DNA of 37,513 bases, taken from JANQKX01 sp039028695. Its GTDB lineage: Bacteria; Pseudomonadota; Alphaproteobacteria; Kiloniellales; Kiloniellaceae. Under the pieces are notes generated by a model. That model saw nothing but the letters and a program-made list of their open reading frames with translations, ran no database searches and was not told where the DNA came from. The position numbers and the translations under genes are program-made. Positions within the stretch are counted from its first letter, which is position 1. Each line of letters begins with the position of its first letter. Where the stretch lies: the NCBI GenBank assembly GCA_039028695.1, contig JBCCHN010000042.1:1-37513 (forward strand), written 5' to 3'. Positions 17,407-25,038 of this stretch are shown here, one piece after another.

Positions 17407-18321
17407 ATGAATTGGGATGATTTGCGCATCTTTTTGGCCATTGTTCGGGCCGGTAACCTCTCGGCGGCCGCCAAGGCCTTGCAGGTGACCCAGCCCACCG
17501 TGGGCCGTCGTTTGCGGATCTTGGAGGAGGACCTGGGCGCCCGCCTCTTTGATCGTTTGCCGGATGGTTTTGTGCCCACCCCGGCGGGCAGCGACCTCTT
17601 GCCCATGGCCGAGGCTATGGAAAAGACCGCCTTTGCGGTCGATCGGCACCAAGCCGCCTTTAGTCAGGATGCGGTTGGAACCGTGCGTATCTCGGTGTGG
17701 GAGATTTTCGCCCAATTCCTTTCCCGCCACCTCGCCGAATTGTCGGACCATCTTCCCGGCATCGAAATTGAGCTCGACGTGACCCACGTGCATCGGGACC
17801 TATCGCGGCGGGAGGCGGATCTGCTGATCCGTGAATGCCTGCCGCAGAATCCCGGTCTGGTCGCTCGAAAAGTGGCCAGCTACGCTTTTGCGGTTTATGG
17901 CACGCGGGACTTGGTCGAGCGTTATCCCGCCGCACACAATGAAAGCCGTTACGAGCTCTGCCCCTGGATCGGCTACGATGAGGAGCATGCCTATTTTCAG
18001 AACCAGACCTGGCTGCTGGAGCGCTTAGGGGAACGCCGGGCGGTGGTGCGGGCCAACGACGGCATGGTCCTGCATGAGCTGGTGCGCCAATCCGTGGGGC
18101 TGGGGGTCTTGCCCTGTTTTGCCGGGGATGGGGATGCGGGTTTGCTTCGCTTGACCCCTCCTTTGGAAGAGATTTCGCGGAGCCTTTATTTGGTGGTTCA
18201 TCGGGATCTAAAGCGCTCGCCTGCGGTACGGGCGGTGATGGATGCTTTGATCGAGATTTATCGGCGGGAAACGCCGCGCTTGTTGGGGCGACGGGAAGCC
18301 GTCATGTCGGCGACGGCCTGA
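17407..18321 (+). CDS. LysR-family transcriptional regulator
   Basis: A 304-residue LysR regulator. The N-terminal winged helix-turn-helix (residues 1-60) reads WDDLRIFLAIVRAGNLSAAAKAL with the recognition helix VTQPTVGRRLRILEEDLGARLFDR. The rest is a substrate-binding domain for an unknown coinducer. The ATG at 17407 matches the usual LysR start; a GTG at 17398 adds three residues. Neither has a strong ribosome binding site. It diverges from the fused ABC exporter across an AT-rich region with palindromes, so the exporter is its most likely target. It converges on the deaminase gene. Confidence 0.9.
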   Translation: MNWDDLRIFLAIVRAGNLSAAAKALQVTQPTVGRRLRILEEDLGARLFDRLPDGFVPTPAGSDLLPMAEAMEKTAFAVDRHQAAFSQDAVGTVRISVWEIFAQFLSRHLAELSDHLPGIEIELDVTHVHRDLSRREADLLIRECLPQNPGLVARKVASYAFAVYGTRDLVERYPAAHNESRYELCPWIGYDEEHAYFQNQTWLLERLGERRAVVRANDGMVLHELVRQSVGLGVLPCFAGDGDAGLLRLTPPLEEISRSLYLVVHRDLKRSPAVRAVMDALIEIYRRETPRLLGRREAVMSATA

Positions 18322-18345
18322 CTGACGTCGCTCAATGGTGACTGC

Positions 18346-19374
18346 TTAGGCGCTTTGGGTCTCCGCCGCCACGAGGGAATCGATCTTGGCGAGATGGCGG
18401 GCCTTATCCGCCTGATCGAGAAATGAGCCTTCGATGGAGTGACAGACCAGCTTGACCAGATCCAGCTCGGTGAGATTTAAGGCCTCGGCAACCGCCACAT
18501 AGTTATCCAAAAGATAGCCGCCAAAATAGGAGGGGTCATCCGAGTTCACGGTGGCCTGCAGTCCTAAATCAAGCATGCGCTTGAGGGGATGGGCCTCCAG
18601 ATCCGGCACCACGCAGAGCTTAAGGTTGGACAAGGGGCAAACCGTCAGGGTCATGCCCGATTTGGCCAATCGTGCAATAAGCTCCGGGTCCTCCAGGGAT
18701 CGATTGCCGTGATCCATTCGATCGATTCTCAAAATATCCAAGGCGCTTCGAACGTATTCGGGCGGGCCCTCTTCGCCGGCGTGGGCCACCACTTTAAGAC
18801 CGTCGGCGCGCGCTGCCGCAAAGAGGCGCTCGAATTTTTCCGGCGGATGACCCATTTCCGATGAATCCAATCCCACGCCCAAAAGGCGTCCATCGGCGAA
18901 ATAGGGCTCGGCTTCCCTATAGGTGGCAAAGCCCGCCTCCTCGCTCAGATGGCGCAAGAAGCACAGGATCAGCCGCGACGTGATGCCCAGTTCCGCCTCG
19001 CCATCCTTTAATCCGCGCAGGATGCCATCTGTGGCCGCGGCGAAGGGGATGCCTCGATCCGTATGGCCCTGCGGATCGTAGAAAATCTCCGCATGCACTG
19101 CCCCATCTTGAGCGACCCGGCGCAAATAGGCCATGGTCAGTGCATAAAAGTCCTCCTCCTCCAACAGAACCGACATACCTTGATAATAGATATCCAAAAA
19201 GTCCTGAAGCCGGGTGAACTGATAGGCCGCCTGAACCTCCTCCACCGTTTTAAAGGGGATCGCGACTTTGTTCTTTTGTGCAAGCTGCATTAAGTGGGCC
19301 GGCTCCAACGATCCTTCAATGTGAAGATGCAGTTCGGCCTTGGGTAGGCGCCTTAGCAGATCGCTGTTTTCCAT
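18346..19374 (-). CDS. Adenosine deaminase family protein, adenine deaminase type
   Basis: A 342-residue zinc amidohydrolase of the ADA family. H16 and H18 (AELHLHIEG), the VAHAGEEGPPE stretch with zinc His and proton-shuttle Glu, the DHG motif and NSDDPSYFGGY supply the active site. The signature phrases DPQGHTDRGIPF, GLDSSEMGHPPEKF and NSDDPSYFGGY are those of the adenine deaminase (AAH1-like) branch rather than classic adenosine deaminase. It probably converts adenine to hypoxanthine in purine salvage or catabolism. The start at 19374 is set by a strong AGGAGG; the open frame upstream of it has no homology. It diverges from a GNAT gene. Confidence 0.9.
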   Translation of the reverse strand: MENSDLLRRLPKAELHLHIEGSLEPAHLMQLAQKNKVAIPFKTVEEVQAAYQFTRLQDFLDIYYQGMSVLLEEEDFYALTMAYLRRVAQDGAVHAEIFYDPQGHTDRGIPFAAATDGILRGLKDGEAELGITSRLILCFLRHLSEEAGFATYREAEPYFADGRLLGVGLDSSEMGHPPEKFERLFAAARADGLKVVAHAGEEGPPEYVRSALDILRIDRMDHGNRSLEDPELIARLAKSGMTLTVCPLSNLKLCVVPDLEAHPLKRMLDLGLQATVNSDDPSYFGGYLLDNYVAVAEALNLTELDLVKLVCHSIEGSFLDQADKARHLAKIDSLVAAETQSA

Positions 19375-19486
19375 AGTGTCCTCCTGACAGATTATTGAAT
19401 TATGTATGGTTTTTTCCCCTTTGAGCAAGGGCGGGGGCTGGCCCGGCGGCTTGCGCGCCCCTCGATGGTTGCTATAGCTTTGCGCC

Positions 19487-19969
19487 ATGGCAGAACGAGG
19501 CGGCATATCGATTCGCATGGCCGAGCGCAGCGACGCGCCCGAAATTGCCCGCATGATGCGCGAGTTCGATGAGCATTTGGCGAAATTGGACGGCAGCGAG
19601 CCTTGGATCGATGTCAACTCGGCAACCCGCAAACTTGTGCGCCTGGGCTTCGAAGAGCAAAGCCTGTTTTCCTGCCTTTTGGCGGAAGTGGAGGGGCGCC
19701 CGGTTGCTTATGCCATCTATCACATCGGCTTTTGGGCAGATGATATCGAAGGCGCGGTTTTCCTAACGGATCTCTTTGTGCGCACGGAGGCCCGTCAAAA
19801 GGGCTTTGGAAAGGCACTCATGGCCCGCTTGGGTCAAATCGGCCGGGAGAGGGATTGCGAGAAAATCCTATGGACTGTTTGGCGGCAAAACCCTGCCGCC
19901 CAAGAGTTCTACGAAAGCCTGGGCGCCAAAGCCATCGAAGACGAGCTTTTTATGTCCCTTGCAATTTAA
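19487..19969 (+). CDS. GNAT-family N-acetyltransferase
   Basis: A 160-residue acetyl-CoA-dependent acyltransferase. Motif A is visible as LTDLFVRTEARQKGFGKALM, with the Q/R-x-x-G-x-G pyrophosphate loop, followed by WTVWRQNPAAQEFYESLGAKAI, the usual C-terminal motif B. The combination of FWADDIEGAVFLTDLFV and an N-terminal acidic helix resembles diamine/spermidine and thialysine acetyltransferases, but the substrate is unproven. It is divergent from the adenine deaminase (113 bases) and converges on the ParA-like gene. Confidence 0.85.
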   Translation: MAERGGISIRMAERSDAPEIARMMREFDEHLAKLDGSEPWIDVNSATRKLVRLGFEEQSLFSCLLAEVEGRPVAYAIYHIGFWADDIEGAVFLTDLFVRTEARQKGFGKALMARLGQIGRERDCEKILWTVWRQNPAAQEFYESLGAKAIEDELFMSLAI

Positions 19970-20024
19970 ATAGGGCAATTTAGTTCGGTACTATTAGCGG
20001 CCAGAAGCCGAATTCGTAACGTCG

Positions 20025-20795
20025 CTAAAGATGCCCTTCACTGGCACTAAATCTGAAGCGTCCCACGCCGGGCGACTCTTTTTGCCGCTGAGGGGAGAGT
20101 AGTCTCCGCAGCTCTGCGTCAAGGGAGCGAATTTCATGGGCGGCGGCGCTGCTTCGGGCAAACTCCGTGATGCCTTGGCCGACCATTAGAGCCGCGGCGT
20201 AAGCCACCCGGTTTCCCAACTGAGCCTTGGCGACGGGTAATCTTTGCGCCCTGATTTTATCCAACACTTCATCGGCGAGACGGCTGCGCGGCGGCACCCG
20301 GTTGCAAACGAGCAATACATCGGTGTCTTCGCGGGTCGCCAAATCCAAGGTGGCTTGCATGGCCCATAGGTCCGCCGGGCTCAGTTGAACGGGAATCAGC
20401 AAAAGATCGGCCCCCCTGATGGCAATTTTGGAACTTGCCTCTGCGCCTGGCGGGTTGTCCAGGAGGACCAGATCGTAGTCCCGTTTCAAGGCGTCTACTT
20501 CGATGGCCGACCGCCAACTGGAGCATTGCCGCAAGATCAGGGTTTCGTCTGCTCCGTCATCATGCTGGCGACCACGAATTGGCTCACCCTGATCCATCCG
20601 GGTATGATACCACTCGGTCAGGCTGGCTTGGGGATCCAGGTCGACCAGGGCGACGCTCTTACCCCTCTCCAGGGCTGCCGTGGCCAAGTGGACGGTCAGG
20701 GTGGTCTTGCCGGTGCCACCCTTTTGCTGGGCGATGGAGATAACCCGTCCGTCCGGACCTTTGGATTTGCGTCTTGTGCGGTCAGTCTTTGCCAT
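20025..20795 (-). CDS. ParA/MinD-like ATPase, orphan
   Basis: A 256-residue SIMIBI ATPase. It has the deviant Walker A KGGTGKTT (K25-T32, with signature Lys K25 and P-loop K30), the switch-I-like VDLDPQAS (51-58) and Walker B VLLDNPPG. The N-terminus is basic (RTRRKSKG), which would suit the non-specific DNA binding of this class. No ParB or parS is visible nearby, so it is an orphan and need not act on DNA segregation; other orphans position protein clusters or granules. The ATG follows a strong GAGGAGG. A hypothetical gene and a phasin lie next to it. Confidence 0.88.
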   Translation of the reverse strand: MAKTDRTRRKSKGPDGRVISIAQQKGGTGKTTLTVHLATAALERGKSVALVDLDPQASLTEWYHTRMDQGEPIRGRQHDDGADETLILRQCSSWRSAIEVDALKRDYDLVLLDNPPGAEASSKIAIRGADLLLIPVQLSPADLWAMQATLDLATREDTDVLLVCNRVPPRSRLADEVLDKIRAQRLPVAKAQLGNRVAYAAALMVGQGITEFARSSAAAHEIRSLDAELRRLLSPQRQKESPGVGRFRFSASEGHL

Positions 20796-20978
20796 ATCGA
20801 CCTCCTCTAATGTTCGAACGGCCCGACCGGCAGAGGATCCAAGAAGGCACCACCATGCGAGGCCAGCCTCTTTACAAATTAAATCCTAGCGCAAGGCCCT
20901 AGCACATCTTGTGGAGCCTTGAAAACACCCTACGATATTTAGTAGGCTAGCCGGACTGGCATTGAGAGGCCTTCGCGG

Positions 20979-21509
20979 ATGCCCAAATGCAAAGGGGGGC
21001 AGTCCCCCCGAAAATCACCACGCAAAAATAGCCCAGCCGGATTGGCATCCGAGCGGCGCCAGAAGTCCATGGGGTTGCAATCGGCCCTTTTGGAGCACGG
21101 GGCGGAGCCGGCCATGGTTCTGGTCATTCTGGGGCTTATGGGGGCGACCAGTGCCGTGCGGATCCGCCGTTGCCGTCGCATGGATTTTAGCGGCGGTGCC
21201 GTGGCGCCGGAGGTCCTGGCCGTCTTTGAAAAATACCGCCCCCGCTTTGCCGGCTGTTTGGACGAACAAATCCCCAACGAACGGGGCCTAAGGGTCCGTT
21301 ATTGGGAGGAGGAATGCCAAGTGACCGCCTACAACGTCCTTTGTCGAATGCCCCCTTACGATCTTCAGGAACTGTTCACCGCCTTTGTGGCCAGCAGCCT
21401 GAGATCTGGGTCAGGATTCAGCCCAGCGTTAAACGATGCCCCTTTGGCCGAGGCGTTGGCACCGGACCTCGACGGCCAAGCCTGCAATGCGGACGGATTG
21501 GCTTCTTAG
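20979..21509 (+). CDS. Hypothetical protein
   Basis: A 176-residue open frame with no family I recognise. The first 30 residues are basic (KSPRKNSPAG); the middle has a short hydrophobic stretch (AMVLVILGLMGATSAV), and the part from about residue 80 to 140 looks like an acidic soluble domain (FEKYRPRFAGCLDEQ, RVRYWEEECQVTAYN). Its codon use resembles neighbouring genes from about 21070 on, so the true start could be the ATG at 21069. A GAGG lies nine bases before the ATG at 20979. It diverges from the ParA-like gene and converges on the phasin. Overlapping minus-strand frames look poorer. Confidence 0.45.
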   Translation: MPKCKGGQSPRKSPRKNSPAGLASERRQKSMGLQSALLEHGAEPAMVLVILGLMGATSAVRIRRCRRMDFSGGAVAPEVLAVFEKYRPRFAGCLDEQIPNERGLRVRYWEEECQVTAYNVLCRMPPYDLQELFTAFVASSLRSGSGFSPALNDAPLAEALAPDLDGQACNADGLAS

Positions 21510-21535
21510 ATCAATAAGGATCAGGAGACCATCTT

Positions 21536-21955
21536 CTAGCGCTCGTCATCACCTTGATCGTGCAGAACTTCATTGGTTCGCGTTTCCAAGGGGCGCCAAA
21601 AATCGGTGGTCATCTTGGCCATCAGGGTGAGCAAATTATTGGCCTCATCCAAGTACTGCTTGGTCGCTTCCTGGAAAAACTCACTATTGACCTGAAAGGC
21701 CTCTTGGGCGTCACCGCACTTCAGCAGGGAAACCGAGCGGTTCATCTGAGCGTTTACCCGGGCGTTGCCGAAGGTCACCATTTCCTCGCCCAGTTTTGTC
21801 AGTCCGGTGACCATGGCGTCGTTGGCTTCCATCAAAGCCTCAATATTCTGCTGATTTGCATCAATCAGGGCTTCTGCGCTTGCGGATTGCGAATTGGCGT
21901 GATCTGTCGAGGCACTTTCTCCCGCTGGCCGGGATCGGGGCGATTTTTGCACCAT
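21536..21955 (-). CDS. Phasin-family protein
   Basis: A 139-residue amphipathic helical protein with the phasin pattern. A polar N-terminus rich in Ser/Ala precedes long helices (IDANQQNIEALMEANDAMVTGLTKLGEEMV, seen in pieces). A later part contains QVNSEFFQEATKQYLDEANNLLTLM, the region that coats granules in this family. Phasins cover polyhydroxyalkanoate granules and set their size. The ATG at 21955 follows AGGGAG. The PHA synthase is not in the window. Confidence 0.78.
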   Translation of the reverse strand: MVQKSPRSRPAGESASTDHANSQSASAEALIDANQQNIEALMEANDAMVTGLTKLGEEMVTFGNARVNAQMNRSVSLLKCGDAQEAFQVNSEFFQEATKQYLDEANNLLTLMAKMTTDFWRPLETRTNEVLHDQGDDER

Positions 21956-22390
21956 ATAACGAACTCCCTTGCGATTTGCTGTTGCACCGCGGGGGCCTCA
22001 TGTCACAGCCCCAATTGAACCTGCGTAAAAAATCCGGACGTAATCAGTCTAAAGCGGATCACATCCTCCCCATCTTTCCCCCGGGGCCCTGCAGATTGTT
22101 CGTGAATTTCGTTCCAAGGGTGCATCTATTCTGCTCACTGTCGTGGAGTCGGGCAAAGGCCCAAAGTCTATCCGGGCGAAATTGTGATGGATTTTCCCGG
22201 TCTCTCTACGGATCCTTTTCGCCCGTACCCGATTGGCACCAGAATAACTGAACGGAGTCGATTTTTGGCAAACGCTCGGTGCTAAATCTGCCCTTAGATG
22301 AAAACGAGTTGTGGCCTTTGATCCGTCAGATTTTCTTTGGCTAGGCTATGCTTATGTGGTGGGATCACTTTCTCCCTCGATGACTTTCGG
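21956..22390. other. Intergenic region, possible decayed coding remnant
   Basis: No convincing intact gene lies here. One plus-strand frame covering about 22085-22187 reads like protein (ALQIVREFRSKGASILLTV, then VESGKGPKSIRAKL) but has no start codon and ends at a stop. In the next frame a reading continues to about 22275. This could be a frameshifted remnant or chance. A promoter for the EamA gene is expected near the right end but I cannot place it. Confidence 0.35.
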
Positions 22391-23317
22391 ATGATGCCCA
22401 TGCCTCAGACCTTGTCCTCTACCGGATCAGCCCCTGGACTGGCCTATCGGCATGGCGTGCTGCTGGTTCTTCTCGCGGGGGCCTGCTGGTCCACCATGGG
22501 CTTGGGCATTCGACAGATGGAAGTGGCCAATGTATGGCAGATCCTCTTTTACCGCTCTTGTGCCCTGACGCCCTTTCTCTTCCTTATCATCGGCTGGCGC
22601 TCTCAAGGTCGGCCCCTCACCGTAATCCGCCGGGCCGGCCCGGTGGCTGCTATCGGCGGTATCGGACTGGTTTTCGCGTTTTCCGGCGGCATTTACGCCA
22701 TACAGACCACCACTGTGGCCAATGCCATGTTCCTCTTTGCCTCGGCCCCCTTTGCGGCGGCGCTCCTGGGCTGGTTGCTGTTGCGCGAGAAGGTGCGCCA
22801 GGCCACCTGGTGGGCCATGGCCGTGGCCGCCGTGGGTATAGCCATCATGGTCATCGAAGGGATCGAGCTGGGCCATGGGGTCGGTAACATGGCGGCGCTT
22901 GCTTCCGCCCTGGGCTTTGCCGCCTTCACCATTGTGCTACGCTGGGGCAAGCTCTCGGACATGATGCCGTCGGTTTTGTGGTCAGGTGTCTTCGCCATAG
23001 GGGTGGCGGGCATTGTATGCTCTTTGGAAGGCCACAGCTTGGCCATTCCATGGAACGACATTTTGATTGCGCTGGCCATGGGGATATTCCAAGTCGGCTT
23101 GGGCTTGGCCCTTTACACCCATGGCTCAACCGCGGTTCCGGCTGCCGAGTTGGCGTTGCTCTCCATGACCGAGGTGCTCTTGGGTCCCCTATGGGTATGG
23201 CTGTTCTTGGGAGAGACGGCCGCCTTTTACACCCTGTTGGGCGGTGGCATTCTGATGGCCGCCCTGGTGGGTAACGCTCTTTCCGGGCTTCGACGGCCCA
23301 CCACGCCCATGATGTAG
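22391..23317 (+). CDS. EamA/DMT-family transporter
   Basis: A roughly 308-residue inner-membrane protein with about ten hydrophobic helices in two EamA repeats. Repeat 1 starts LLVLLAGACWSTMGLGIR and ends in AALLGWLLLREKV; repeat 2 ends with ELALLSMTEVLLGPLWVWLFLGE, the typical EamA closing helices. It probably exports a small metabolite; the substrate is unknown. The start is uncertain among ATGs at 22391, 22394 and 22400; an upstream TTG at 22337 is unlikely. A small gene follows after 10 bases. Confidence 0.83.
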   Translation: MMPMPQTLSSTGSAPGLAYRHGVLLVLLAGACWSTMGLGIRQMEVANVWQILFYRSCALTPFLFLIIGWRSQGRPLTVIRRAGPVAAIGGIGLVFAFSGGIYAIQTTTVANAMFLFASAPFAAALLGWLLLREKVRQATWWAMAVAAVGIAIMVIEGIELGHGVGNMAALASALGFAAFTIVLRWGKLSDMMPSVLWSGVFAIGVAGIVCSLEGHSLAIPWNDILIALAMGIFQVGLGLALYTHGSTAVPAAELALLSMTEVLLGPLWVWLFLGETAAFYTLLGGGILMAALVGNALSGLRRPTTPMM

Positions 23318-23327
23318 GCCTCTTGTC

Positions 23328-23645
23328 ATGTTTGCAGAATCATTAATCGTTGCCGCCCTTTTTTGGGCACAAGCGCCTTTGGTGGATGGCTCCTGGTGTG
23401 CGGCCGATGGGCGCCGCATCACGGTAGAAGGTTTGACCGTTCTCACGCCGGAAGGTCAACGCACCCAGGGTGAGTACGGCGACCGCGCCTTTCGATTTCA
23501 GGCGCCGCCGGGCGAATGGCCGGCGGGTGCGATTATTTGGATGGAACTTAAGTCGTCGGATTCTGTCCGGGTATCGGTTGAGTCCGACAGTCAGCAAGGC
23601 CCGCCACCCCACGACCGCTGGATACGCTGTGATGTGGTTTCCTGA
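23328..23645 (+). CDS. Small secreted hypothetical protein
   Basis: A 105-residue protein with a short N-terminal hydrophobic stretch (ESLIVAALFWAQAPLV) that looks like a weak signal peptide. The rest is beta-rich with two cysteines, C24 and C101, which could form a disulfide outside the cytoplasm. I recognise no family. It begins 10 bases after the EamA transporter stop and is probably cotranscribed with it. It converges on the dioxygenase gene. Confidence 0.5.
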   Translation: MFAESLIVAALFWAQAPLVDGSWCAADGRRITVEGLTVLTPEGQRTQGEYGDRAFRFQAPPGEWPAGAIIWMELKSSDSVRVSVESDSQQGPPPHDRWIRCDVVS

Positions 23646-23662
23646 TAGAGAACCCTTTTGGA

Positions 23663-24853
23663 TTATCCGTAAGCGCCGCGCAGGGCCTTCAGGCCGTCAC
23701 GAGGCTGACCCAGTTGGTCCGCTAGGATCCGCAGGCGGCTGTGGAAATCTCCCAGTTCGATTTGAGCCCAGCGTAAACGCCGGCGCCCCACAAGCGAAAG
23801 GGCGGTGCGGCCATGCAGGATCCTGTGATTGTCGAAAATCGCCAAGTCGCCCGGCTGCAGGCGGCGGCGAATTTCGAACACCGGATCGGCGGCCAATTCC
23901 AACAAGCGCTTGTAGGCGCGATAGAAAACGGTCACTTGGTCGGGTGCAATGGACAGGGGGCTGGCCACCCGATCGTTGATGCGCACGCCCATTACTTGGC
24001 CGAATTCATCCACCGCGATGACCGGCGCATCGGCGCTCACATCCACATCGCCTTCAAAGAACCGGCGAAAGCCTTGCCGCACTTGGGTCAAAATTTCAAA
24101 GCCTTTCGGGTCTTCACCGCGTAAGACCTCCGCCATTTTGAAACCGTCCGCGAAAGTAGAAAAGCCACCACCCTCCGCGCAGGTGTTTAAACAATGGAAA
24201 AGCAAAATTCCTGGCGGCGAGGCACGATAGGGCTCGTCCGTATGCAGCCGCAATGCCTCAAAGGAATTGGCGATGCTGCGTTTGCCGGGATCGATTTCCA
24301 GATCCTGCACCAGTCCAAAATTGTTTTCCTGGATAAAGCCGATGCGCGCGGCCAGTTTCTCCATCTGCCCGACTTCGGGCGGCAGATCCTTCACAAAACA
24401 CAGGCCGAATTGACGCACCGTAAGCAACAGCTCGTTCAAACCGCTATCGGAATTTTCAATCCTGCCATAGTTTATCTCGGGCGGGGCCTTAAGGAAGGTT
24501 TTGTCCCAAAGGGTCGGTTGAAACTGCCGGGCCTGGCGACGCTCCGGCTCATAGGCATGGGCCGCTAGCCAGGCTGCGCTATAGGTGCTTTCGTGCCCGT
24601 CATGGTCCCAGTTGATCCGAACTTCATCGACATCGTTGGCAAGGGAGGCGGGGCGTATATTGAGAGGGAAGTCCCTTAGCCGCAAGGTTTTGCGCCCAAT
24701 CATCGGGTTCCCACAATCGGTGCAAAGGCAGTTGTCGCGAAGCCAAACATAGTGGAACAAAGAGGTGGTCCCGTCGTCCCAGTTGACGATCAGCGAATCT
24801 TTGTCTTGATCAGCGCCCAGGATCATTGGGTTGGGTTTGCCTGATCTTGTCAT
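23663..24853 (-). CDS. Gamma-butyrobetaine dioxygenase-like Fe(II)/2-oxoglutarate hydroxylase
   Basis: A TauD/BBOX-type dioxygenase of about 396 residues. The N-terminal DUF971-type domain keeps a full zinc site: C42, C44 and C47 (NCLCTDCG) and H87 (HDGHES), the same pattern as human BBOX1. The catalytic domain has the iron triad H204-x-D206 (LRLHTDEPYR) and H347 (NHRILHGR), with R349 positioned for 2-oxoglutarate. Known members hydroxylate gamma-butyrobetaine to carnitine, or trimethyllysine. The MttB-like gene next door and the thioesterase further on support a quaternary-amine substrate. The start is unclear: ATG at 24853 has no good SD; ATG at 24826 or a TTG at 24883 are alternatives. Confidence 0.87.
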   Translation of the reverse strand: MTRSGKPNPMILGADQDKDSLIVNWDDGTTSLFHYVWLRDNCLCTDCGNPMIGRKTLRLRDFPLNIRPASLANDVDEVRINWDHDGHESTYSAAWLAAHAYEPERRQARQFQPTLWDKTFLKAPPEINYGRIENSDSGLNELLLTVRQFGLCFVKDLPPEVGQMEKLAARIGFIQENNFGLVQDLEIDPGKRSIANSFEALRLHTDEPYRASPPGILLFHCLNTCAEGGGFSTFADGFKMAEVLRGEDPKGFEILTQVRQGFRRFFEGDVDVSADAPVIAVDEFGQVMGVRINDRVASPLSIAPDQVTVFYRAYKRLLELAADPVFEIRRRLQPGDLAIFDNHRILHGRTALSLVGRRRLRWAQIELGDFHSRLRILADQLGQPRDGLKALRGAYG

Positions 24854-25038
24854 TATTTGGGTAGCTTGCTTTTGGTTCACCAAGACTGCTCCGGCTGTGC
24901 ACTCCGTTCAACAGTCTAGCAGAACACCGGGCCCAATGACGGAATTATTATATCAGCTTCCGAACAGTTTTTTGATTGTCTCCAATCGAATTGTCCTAAC
25001 TGTCATTTGGTTCGTGCGTCCGTCGGCACCACCTGCCC

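Noticed and set aside
19970..20024. Possible bidirectional terminator between the GNAT and ParA-like genes
   Set aside because: Only a 4-bp stem (CGGC/GCCG) with a short loop and no T-tract on either side is seen.
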